Below, piece by piece: positions 6,747 to 14,606 of a DNA stretch of 16,854 nt. The stretch spans positions 1-16,854 of the forward strand of contig JAJDEH010000279.1 in NCBI GenBank assembly GCA_029259935.1, given 5' to 3'. Both the position numbers and the translations under genes were made by a program. Every line of letters begins with the position of its first letter. Position 1 is the first letter of the stretch. This stretch comes from Planctomycetota bacterium (GTDB lineage: Bacteria > Planctomycetota > Planctomycetia > Pirellulales > Pirellulaceae). Under the pieces are notes generated by a model. That model was given only the letters and a program-made list of their open reading frames with translations, searched no databases and had not been told where the DNA came from.

Positions 6747-9700
6747 TCACTCCGTTGAACTTTCTCCTCCATTTGATTCGCCTCCGGCCGCCGCATCCGT
6801 CGCGCCACCGGCCGGCACCAAATCGCTCACCGAATTGCGGTCCACCGAATACTCATCAAAGTTCATCAATAGGTCGACTAGTGCGTCGACCTGCTGCACA
6901 CTGGTTCCGTGAAACAACTCCTGACGAACACCACCCAAATGAGGTGCATTGGGGTCGTATTTGATGTTTTCCGGCATCGCCGTATAGGGCAGCAATTGCA
7001 CCGGACGGGCAATCCAGCGCCGCATATATCCCGGCCGTAACCGTTTGTAAACTTGCGACAGGTCCGGCGCTTTCGCGCGATCGGAACCCGGCTTCTCGTA
7101 GTCGCCGACGCGATGGCAAGCCACGCAGCCGTCTTTGTTCGTGATCATCGTCATCGCCGCGTCGAATCGCGACGTTTCAGGCAGGCCTTCTTCGCGCAGT
7201 CGCTGTCGGTACTGTTGATCCGCTTGGTCTAGATGGGCCGACCGCCGCCGTCCGGTAAATTCATAGGGGAATTGGACGTTGTCCACCGCGGCGAAGTAAT
7301 TAACGATCTTGGTCGCTTCTTCGGGCGACATGTTGAACTTCGGCATCCGCAGCAGGACCGCGGGACGAATAGCGTGCGGATCGAGCAGGAAGTCATGCAA
7401 CCAATCGGTTTGCACCTTGCGTCCTTGACCAACGAGCGGTGGCGGCAGCCAGGCCCAAGCTTCCTTGCCTTTGGCACCGGGATTGACCTGCTTCTCGCGT
7501 CGTAGTGCGCGCGGCAACATGTACTTAGGCAGAAAGCCACCATCGGTCGGAAAACGTTTGCGAATCATGTCAGCACGCACCCGCAGACTTTGCGTGCCGA
7601 CCTGTCGGGCCTTGCCATTCAAGGCCAGGGGTTCAAATATCTCAAAGTACAAGTCCACATTTTGTGGATCGTACACATCGCCTTCAAACAACTCGTCGCC
7701 GGCGTCATCTTCCATCGCCGGTAACCCGTCTTCATTGGTCAAACCGGGCAAGCCAACCAACCGGGCTTGCAGCTTACCCTGCCGATTCGGCACAGCCGAA
7801 TCAAGCAGTTGTTCGGGCGTGAATTTTTCGACCATGAAAGGAAAAGTCGTCGTCGCGGGCGGGCTGCCAAAGTAACCATCGCCGGGCGAAAACTCGATAT
7901 CCCACTTTTCAAACTCCAGCATGTGGCAACCGCCGCAGTTGTATTTCTGCAATACTTGGCGGCCCTCGATGATCGCCCGCTGCCGCTCGTCCGGCTGATA
8001 GATAAACTTATTGGCCGGCGGATCCGCCACCAAACCGAGTACGAACGTTGCCACCGCTTCGCGTTCGACGTCGTTGAACGGGAACCGCGGCATGCGGAGC
8101 CGCTCGTTATAGCCTTTGTTATCCACTTCGTGATAATCGTAACTACGCGGCTCGACCAACTTTTGAAAGATGAATCCGGCGCGGTGCCCCATGTTCAAGG
8201 CATCCAGATAGAAGCCCTTATCTTGTTCGTCGAACATGCCTTCCCGGTCTTCCTCGGCATGGTCCGCTTCATGGCCGTGATCGTCACCATGTGCTTCGCC
8301 TTCATCCTGAAAGTGGGTGCCGTGTCCATGGCTACTATGTTTTTTGTCGTGCAAGAAATTGACGATGTGATTGAAGGCCAGCTTGGAAGGATCCTTGCGT
8401 CCCCAGTCAGCCAATCCGGTTCCAATCGGCTTGGCCGCCTCGAAACCGGGGATGTCATGACAACCATAGCAACCATATTTCCCGATCGACTTACGGCCCA
8501 AATACAGCAGCTTCTTGGTCGTATCGACATTGCCGCCCACCATTTCAATTTCAGCGCCCTTCAACTCGCCGCGCAACGTTTCGGGAATACCTTCGTCCCG
8601 ATAGTTTTCCGCGTCGCGTGGGAAGCTCTCCGCCAGGTTTTTCGTGACCAACTCGTCGATGGTCGCGAGCGAATCCTCACTCAAACTCTCCGCCGACAGC
8701 GTGCCGTCGGCCGGCTTCCAATCCGAAGTCGACTCGGCCAACAGGAACTCGACAATATCCGCCACCGGATCGGTGACCGCCGTCACGTTACCCGTGGCAT
8801 CTTTTTGCTGCACGGGATCAAGCAGCATGTTCGGCATCACGGTTCGAGCGTGATAGTTGCTCGGATTTCGGATCCAACCGTACAGCCAATTGCGTCCTTT
8901 TTCACCGCCGAACTTGGCGGCAACGCCGGAAAGATCCGGACCTTGTACAATTTCCGTTGGATCGCGGAAAGGCACCGCGTCTTCAAAGGCCTTGTGATTG
9001 TGGCAGGTCAGGCAGCGTTCGAACTCGACGCGGCCACGTTCGACGCGTTCTTCGGGCGTCGATTCGCTGATACCTTCTGGTGGTTGTGCATATTCAAACG
9101 GCTGGCTTCGCTCTAACAAAAACGTCGTGATCGCCAGAATCTCGATCGGCTCATATCGCTCCGCCAACTCCCGGCTTTCACCGTGAAGATGCTGCCACAG
9201 CCCAAAGAACCGGGGCATCCGCGTCGACTCGCGAAAATGCTTCGGATTACGAATCCAATCGTACAAGAATGGCTCATCCAACTTGTGAGAAACGTAGCGC
9301 AAGCTGGGACCGCTCCTACGCAGCGTTCCCGGCGTTTCCACATCCGCCAACAACTCCTCCACGCCATTTGATCCGTCCGGCAGCGCTGAGGCATCAAGCC
9401 GCGCGTCGGCGGCCAGCAATTGCAATAGCCGATGCCGCACTTCGTTATTCGCCGGCTGAGCGACCAGATCTTGCGATAGTGCGTCGAGTTCTTCTAGCGA
9501 ACCGATGCGCGTCTGAAACGGACGAGCCCGGGCAAGCACTGGCGCAATTTCCTCTTGAATGACGGCCAACTGCTTGTCGATTTCCGCGATGCGTGCATCG
9601 ATTTGCTGAATCTGATCTTGCGGTATGTTTTGTGAATCGGCCGATAACTCGGCCTTCTTCGCCTCAAGGCTGGCTTTCTCGCCGGCCAAGGGAGTCCGCC

Positions 9701-12266
9701 GCTTTTCGATCGGCAGCAACTCGGTGCGAATCGGCGCGAAGCCCGCTTCGGCCTTCGTCAATTGCACGGCAATCTGGGCCCTTAGGTCTTGGGCCGCGGC
9801 GAAGTAATTCGGCTCGGGCCGCAGGTCGGGACCAACCCGTTCATCACCATCGTAGCCGTTGACTTCATGGCAACCGAAACAGCCGTACTTGCGAATCAAA
9901 TTATGTCCGCGCGTCACCTTCGGAGCAGGAGCTTCCGCGAACCGCTGGCTGGGCTCTAGTTCGGTCACATCGTGGTGACACTTCAGACAGCTACTTTCCG
10001 CATGCCTGGTCGGATACATCGGAAAGATCCAGTGATGGTTATCAAACCAACCATTGTCATGCCGCCAATCCTTCCGCTGACTCGGAGTGTTGGGGGTATG
10101 CGACGCCCACTTGAACGCCGTGGCACTCCCTTGGCCCTCGTGGCACATTGTGCAGGCAAAATCGGCCACCTTGTGGGGGCTGAGCGAGCCGACAAACAAA
10201 TCCAATCGTGGATGCGTCACGTACGGGTCGGGCAGTCCGCGCCGCACCACCAGTCTCACTGGTTCGCCCCAATCCGTCCGTCCCGTCAGCAGCAATCGAA
10301 TGGCATCACCACGATTGCGAACCCGATCGCCGTCAACTTCGACGATCACGTCGCCCGCCATCAAACCTGGCTGCGACGTGTCGCCTTCAATATCCGTTGC
10401 GGCCTTCATCAAGCTCTTCCTTAGCTCATAACCCTCGACCTCTTGCGGTTCGCCCGTGACAATCGCGGCCTGGGCACCGAGGGAACTGACGGCATCCTCG
10501 CCCTGGCCCACCAACAGCAGTGCTGACTCGTCCGACCCAGGCTTCACGATTTCCACGCTGACAAAAGCAGCCGAGCCCAGCGTGGACGAACGCAGACGAA
10601 TCAACGACTTACCGTCGCCTGTCTTGACGTCAGTCGCCACAATACCCGCCTTCTCCGCAATCTTGCCGAGCGCCTCGACGATTTCCGCCGGTGATTGGCT
10701 GCCGGAGAATGAAATCTCATCTTGCCCGACATCGGTTCGCAGACGAAGCCGAATTTCGCCCTCGGCTGGAATCGAATCCGATTTAATATCGACCTTGGCC
10801 GGATGGGCCTGCCGGTCACTGGAATAAGGCTGCACGAAACTGACCGTGGCGTCATCGCGGCCTATCAAATAGTCGCCCTGCTCGGCCAACTGGATACCGT
10901 AAACTTGCATTAGCGTGGGCAAGGGCCCGTCGCCATCTTCCGGTGTTGGCGACTTTTCCGGGGACTGCAAAATGAAATTGAGTTCCCGTTCGCTGACGTA
11001 GGCAGGATCGACGGCGGAACCTGGCATCGTACGTTCCATCGCCTGATGACATGTCGTGCACCGATCAAACCGTCGCACGCGGCTAAAGTTGTAATCGATG
11101 GTATTGTCGTTGTCCCATTTGTTGTCGATCGTCAAGGGCGAATTAAAAGCATCCAAAATCGGCAACTCAAGCCACTTCTTGCCTAGGAAAGGAAAGCTGC
11201 CCACAAAATAAGTCGATCGCCGTTCGACGTGCGCCGCCTTCAGCCGCACTAGATCCGCTTCATTTTCCTTGATCGACTTTTCGACCGCGCTAGTGCCTGC
11301 CGTCATTTGGTCAATAATTCGCTGCAAATCCTTGCGATGACCGGCCGCGTCCTCCTCCATCTCCGTCAGTTTGTTCAAGCCAAACTTCTTCAAACCGCCG
11401 ACTTCGTTCTCGACCAGTTCGTCAATTTCCGCCTGAAGTTTCCCCAGGCGAGCCTCATCGTCTTTATTTCCCGCCTCGGCATCGCGGGCGACGATCCCAA
11501 GAGCACCCTTAGCGGCGTCCACGGCCGCCGACTTCGACTTTCGATATCGTTGGACCAACTCTTCGCGAAAGCGGGCTGCCTCCACAATAGACTGCAACTT
11601 CTCAACTAGCCGATCGCGAGTCGCCGCCGCCGTCGCTTCGGCATCCGTCGCCTGCTGCTCGGCATCTTGAGCCGCCGCCAGTGCCTCGGCGGCCGCCTGC
11701 GTCAACGCTGTGGATTTTTCGTTCTTGCTTGTCGAATCCGCTTGCGCCAGTGCCCGATCCGTCGCGGCGGAGATCGCTTCCTGCGCCGTTTTCGCGGCAA
11801 TGCCGGCCTGCGCGGAATCGACCGCCGCCAGATTCGCCTGAGCTCGCAATGCTCCCGCCTTCGACCGTGACTCGGCCGCGACCGCCGACTCTTCGCTCAG
11901 TTGCTTGGCCAAATCGTCAATTCCGCCGAAGTCGTACACATCCAGTTCGCGGGACTTCGCTTCCCGATTGACCTCGGCCTTGAACGAATCCAGCAATGCC
12001 CCATCAATCGCGGCGCTCTTGGCCGTTAGCAATTCGGCATACAACGAAGCATGCTCCGCCTCGGCCCGATCGGTTTCGAACTGAATCTTCTGCCAGTTGT
12101 TCATCAGCAGTTCGATCTGCCGAAAATCTCGCTGGTAGCCTTTCCACTCGCGCCAGTGGTCGGCCAAGAACATCCACACCGTGGAGCCTAGCAACACGGC
12201 ACTTGAGACCGCAAAGATGCGGTGCATCAGTTTCTGATCGCGCCAAGTTTGTTCCGTCGCGGGCAT
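6747..12266 (-). CDS. Giant membrane-anchored octahaem cytochrome c with coiled coils and PDZ domain
   Basis: A 1839-residue protein with eight CXXCH motifs, at residues 403 (CTTCH), 705 (CTMCH), 760 (CLKCH), 796 (CFGCH), 1085 (CLTCH), 1266 (CYGCH), 1444 (CGGCH) and 1714 (CVACH). Order: one N-terminal membrane anchor (about 14-35); a long Ala/Glu/Lys-rich coiled coil (about 40-345); haem 1; a beta-rich segment resembling flagellin-IN (503-575); a PDZ-like domain (610-677, core GLMAGDVIVEVDGDRV); haems 2 and 3; then five class I cytochrome modules, each CXXCH followed downstream by a Met-Pro ligand motif (such as TRMPRFF, TVMPNM, LRMPRF, LRMPKF, TAMPEN). A second coiled coil (823-925) interrupts the haem 4 module and a His-rich stretch (1306-1336) the haem 6 module. 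The ATG has CGGAG upstream. Its place after the cytochrome b genes suggests it replaces cytochrome c1/f and wires the complex to its acceptors; that role is inference. Confidence 0.93.
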   Translation of the reverse strand: MPATEQTWRDQKLMHRIFAVSSAVLLGSTVWMFLADHWREWKGYQRDFRQIELLMNNWQKIQFETDRAEAEHASLYAELLTAKSAAIDGALLDSFKAEVNREAKSRELDVYDFGGIDDLAKQLSEESAVAAESRSKAGALRAQANLAAVDSAQAGIAAKTAQEAISAATDRALAQADSTSKNEKSTALTQAAAEALAAAQDAEQQATDAEATAAATRDRLVEKLQSIVEAARFREELVQRYRKSKSAAVDAAKGALGIVARDAEAGNKDDEARLGKLQAEIDELVENEVGGLKKFGLNKLTEMEEDAAGHRKDLQRIIDQMTAGTSAVEKSIKENEADLVRLKAAHVERRSTYFVGSFPFLGKKWLELPILDAFNSPLTIDNKWDNDNTIDYNFSRVRRFDRCTTCHQAMERTMPGSAVDPAYVSERELNFILQSPEKSPTPEDGDGPLPTLMQVYGIQLAEQGDYLIGRDDATVSFVQPYSSDRQAHPAKVDIKSDSIPAEGEIRLRLRTDVGQDEISFSGSQSPAEIVEALGKIAEKAGIVATDVKTGDGKSLIRLRSSTLGSAAFVSVEIVKPGSDESALLLVGQGEDAVSSLGAQAAIVTGEPQEVEGYELRKSLMKAATDIEGDTSQPGLMAGDVIVEVDGDRVRNRGDAIRLLLTGRTDWGEPVRLVVRRGLPDPYVTHPRLDLFVGSLSPHKVADFACTMCHEGQGSATAFKWASHTPNTPSQRKDWRHDNGWFDNHHWIFPMYPTRHAESSCLKCHHDVTELEPSQRFAEAPAPKVTRGHNLIRKYGCFGCHEVNGYDGDERVGPDLRPEPNYFAAAQDLRAQIAVQLTKAEAGFAPIRTELLPIEKRRTPLAGEKASLEAKKAELSADSQNIPQDQIQQIDARIAEIDKQLAVIQEEIAPVLARARPFQTRIGSLEELDALSQDLVAQPANNEVRHRLLQLLAADARLDASALPDGSNGVEELLADVETPGTLRRSGPSLRYVSHKLDEPFLYDWIRNPKHFRESTRMPRFFGLWQHLHGESRELAERYEPIEILAITTFLLERSQPFEYAQPPEGISESTPEERVERGRVEFERCLTCHNHKAFEDAVPFRDPTEIVQGPDLSGVAAKFGGEKGRNWLYGWIRNPSNYHARTVMPNMLLDPVQQKDATGNVTAVTDPVADIVEFLLAESTSDWKPADGTLSAESLSEDSLATIDELVTKNLAESFPRDAENYRDEGIPETLRGELKGAEIEMVGGNVDTTKKLLYLGRKSIGKYGCYGCHDIPGFEAAKPIGTGLADWGRKDPSKLAFNHIVNFLHDKKHSSHGHGTHFQDEGEAHGDDHGHEADHAEEDREGMFDEQDKGFYLDALNMGHRAGFIFQKLVEPRSYDYHEVDNKGYNERLRMPRFPFNDVEREAVATFVLGLVADPPANKFIYQPDERQRAIIEGRQVLQKYNCGGCHMLEFEKWDIEFSPGDGYFGSPPATTTFPFMVEKFTPEQLLDSAVPNRQGKLQARLVGLPGLTNEDGLPAMEDDAGDELFEGDVYDPQNVDLYFEIFEPLALNGKARQVGTQSLRVRADMIRKRFPTDGGFLPKYMLPRALRREKQVNPGAKGKEAWAWLPPPLVGQGRKVQTDWLHDFLLDPHAIRPAVLLRMPKFNMSPEEATKIVNYFAAVDNVQFPYEFTGRRRSAHLDQADQQYRQRLREEGLPETSRFDAAMTMITNKDGCVACHRVGDYEKPGSDRAKAPDLSQVYKRLRPGYMRRWIARPVQLLPYTAMPENIKYDPNAPHLGGVRQELFHGTSVQQVDALVDLLMNFDEYSVDRNSVSDLVPAGGATDAAAGGESNGGESSTE

Positions 12267-12343
12267 GCTGATTAACTCCGCGCCACTTCTTTCAATTGAG
12301 TCAAATTAAGCCACGAGCCAAAACCGCTTGGCCCGCCGCTCGA

Positions 12344-13726
12344 CTAAAAATTTAAAAAATACTCAGGAATTGCCACGAAGTACTTCATCTGAAACATCCA
12401 GCGAGTCACCATCTTGATCGGCAACAAGGCCATGAACAGCAACAGATTGGTCATCACCATGAAGCGAATGAAGCCCATGCGAATGAACATCTTGCGGAAG
12501 TACTTGCTGATCAACACCATCGCCGGAGGCACAGCGATGAAATACGCCAACAGAAGCACAATCCCCAGCCATTCCCGATAGATGATGAACATCAACTGCC
12601 CGAACAGATCCGAGCCCTCCGGCACCTTCGGGCGCCCCATCTCCATCCAGTAAACCCAAAAGTACTCCGAAAGATCCACGTTATTCAGTGCTTCAACTTT
12701 GTGGACATCCCAGGTCTCATAGAAACCAAAAAAGTTCCAATTCGGACCGCGCAAAAACGTCCCCATGACGATCAAGGTGACCCACAGCACTAGAAAGCCG
12801 AATTGGAAAATCAAATAAGCAAACTTACGCTGGTCGATTGTGTAGTAGCCGCTACCTTCTTTGTTGAAGTCCAGGTAGGGAATCGCCATTAAGCCCACGA
12901 CGACCAGACTGGGAAGCACGACGCCGGCCATCCACGGATCGTAATAGACCAGCATCTCTTGCAAGCCCAAAAAGTACCACGGGGCCTTGGATGGATTCGG
13001 CGTCTTCACGGAACTGGCCGGCTCTTCCAGCGGAGCCTGCAGCCCAATCCCCCACAGCAACAACAATGCCGTGAGGGCGATCATGCAAATCAATTCGGTG
13101 TAAACCAAGTCGGGCCACACGAGGACCTTTTCGTCGTCTTCTTTTTCCAGCGGCCCCTCACCACGCCGCAACCGCTCGTCGTTCTCCACCGCCTTATACG
13201 CGCCCAGCCAGGTAAAGAACCCCAGCAAAAACACCATGCCCACGATCGGCACGTTGTCCGCCTTGGTGACAATCGAGGCGAAGTCCGGATCGATGATGGA
13301 ATAGCCCATCAGCAACAAGGACAAATTCAACATGGCCCACGCCACGAACGGCTTGACGAAGAACTTGCGAAACCAAAACATCACCGCCAGAACCACGAAA
13401 GAACCGACACTGTAAACGGTCGGCCCCATGATGCTGTCGAATGCATTGCGGCAGCCCTGCGGAATTGAAATCAACTGCATTAACACCGGCGAACCGCTCA
13501 TCGCCAGCGGGGAGATGATCGTGAAAAAGACCGACGCCACCAGCCAGAAATGGGCCGTCGTGAAGGGCAGTCCCGATCCGGGCAGCGAAAACATGACTTT
13601 CGCACGGCCAGACTTCCACAAATAGAACGCGGCGACCCCGTTCATCGTGGCCAGCAGCAGGTAGTAGGCCCCAAGGAAGCCCGCAATGCTGCTGAGAAAT
13701 TGATTTATGTCAACATGTCCGTGCAT
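12344..13726 (-). CDS. Cytochrome b C-terminal (subunit IV-like) protein with N-terminal membrane extension
   Basis: Second cytochrome b subunit, 460 residues, far longer than the roughly 160 residues of subunit IV. The core related to subunit IV/cytochrome b C-terminus starts near residue 200 (WPDLVYTELI) and carries KAPWYFLGLQEM (247-258), the counterpart of the Qo-site PEWY motif; the glutamate position is a proline here. Before it lie about 185 residues with about five membrane helices (roughly 11-37, 58-76, 105-120, 127-145, 159-178); after it come further helices at about 265-285, 303-325, 385-405 and 423-442. A charged cytoplasmic-type loop (181-200) joins the two parts. Cytochrome b and this gene are 28 bases apart. 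It should form the quinol-oxidising site with the b6-like subunit. The ATG lacks an obvious ribosome-binding site. Confidence 0.87.
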   Translation of the reverse strand: MHGHVDINQFLSSIAGFLGAYYLLLATMNGVAAFYLWKSGRAKVMFSLPGSGLPFTTAHFWLVASVFFTIISPLAMSGSPVLMQLISIPQGCRNAFDSIMGPTVYSVGSFVVLAVMFWFRKFFVKPFVAWAMLNLSLLLMGYSIIDPDFASIVTKADNVPIVGMVFLLGFFTWLGAYKAVENDERLRRGEGPLEKEDDEKVLVWPDLVYTELICMIALTALLLLWGIGLQAPLEEPASSVKTPNPSKAPWYFLGLQEMLVYYDPWMAGVVLPSLVVVGLMAIPYLDFNKEGSGYYTIDQRKFAYLIFQFGFLVLWVTLIVMGTFLRGPNWNFFGFYETWDVHKVEALNNVDLSEYFWVYWMEMGRPKVPEGSDLFGQLMFIIYREWLGIVLLLAYFIAVPPAMVLISKYFRKMFIRMGFIRFMVMTNLLLFMALLPIKMVTRWMFQMKYFVAIPEYFLNF

Positions 13727-13754
13727 GACTATATGAGCAACTCGCTGATTTCAA

Positions 13755-14531
13755 CTACAAAGGTCCGCTAATGCCGCCGTCTTTTCGCACACGCCAAAAA
13801 TGAATCGCGATCAGCAAGGCGGCCGCCAAGGGAATGGCGATACAGTGCAAAATATAAAACCGATTCAAGGTTTCCTCGCCCACGAAGCGCGCACCTAGCA
13901 ATCCAAAGCGCGCATCGGAGGCGTTAGTAATCATCGCCACGCCGTCGACCGTCAATAATTGCTGGCCCGGCCCTTCATATCCCAGGATCGGTGTCGCCCG
14001 GGCCATGTTCGAACCGACCGTGATGGCCCAAATCGCCAACTGATCCCAGGGAAGCAAGTATCCCGTAAATGAGAGCAACAAAGTTAACAGCAACAGGACG
14101 ACCCCAATCACCCAATTAAACTCGCGCGGCGGCTTGTAGCTGCCCGTCAAGAACACGCGGTACATATGCAACCAGACGGTAATCACCATCGCATGCGCGG
14201 CCCAACGGTGTATTTCGCGCAGAATCCCCAGCGAAGTTACATCACGCAGCGCTAAGATATCGTTGTAGGCCCATTCCAACGTGGGCCGGTAATAGAACAT
14301 CAACAGAACGCCAGTGATCGTCTCCACCAGAAATAGGAAAAAAGTAACGCCGCCCATGCACCAGGTGAAACTGAGCGAGATCCCCTGCTTTTTTATCGAG
14401 ACGGGATGCAGATGCAGGAAGAAGTTCGTCAGCATCACCACGATGCGATTACGGCGGTCCGTCGGAGCCGGATGCCGGATGATACTCTTCCAAATCTGGG
14501 AATTTCGAATTACTTCGCCTAGGTTCGGCAT
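13755..14531 (-). CDS. petB: Cytochrome b6-type subunit of the Rieske/cytochrome b complex
   Basis: Binds the two b haems of the quinol:acceptor oxidoreductase. It has 258 residues and four core helices. H108 and H122 (14 apart) and H229 and H244 (15 apart) are the haem ligand pairs; the 14/15 spacing is that of cytochrome b6 rather than mitochondrial-type cytochrome b (14/14). The protein ends in GGISGPL, almost the b6 C-terminus. C58 in [10 protein letters not shown] aligns with Cys35 of b6, which binds the extra haem c(i)/c(n) near the Qi site. YRP (81-83) and GYLLPWDQ (157-164) are further family blocks. It lies 75 bases after the Rieske gene. An unusual polar N-terminus of about 35 residues precedes the first conserved block. 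Identity is clear; haem c(i) attachment is inferred from one cysteine and family knowledge. Confidence 0.95.
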   Translation of the reverse strand: MPNLGEVIRNSQIWKSIIRHPAPTDRRNRIVVMLTNFFLHLHPVSIKKQGISLSFTWCMGGVTFFLFLVETITGVLLMFYYRPTLEWAYNDILALRDVTSLGILREIHRWAAHAMVITVWLHMYRVFLTGSYKPPREFNWVIGVVLLLLTLLLSFTGYLLPWDQLAIWAITVGSNMARATPILGYEGPGQQLLTVDGVAMITNASDARFGLLGARFVGEETLNRFYILHCIAIPLAAALLIAIHFWRVRKDGGISGPL

Positions 14532-14606
14532 GATTTCTTATTCAGTAGACTTTCACGATTCTAAAATGCGGCCAAAGGGCCAGCTTCACACGGGAGCGAA
14601 CGCCGA

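Noticed and set aside
7767..9116. 449-codon open frame on the plus strand inside the octahaem cytochrome gene
   Set aside because: It is antisense to a gene with eight haem motifs in frame, shows no recognisable domain and has no ribosome-binding site; long antisense frames are common in GC-rich coding DNA.
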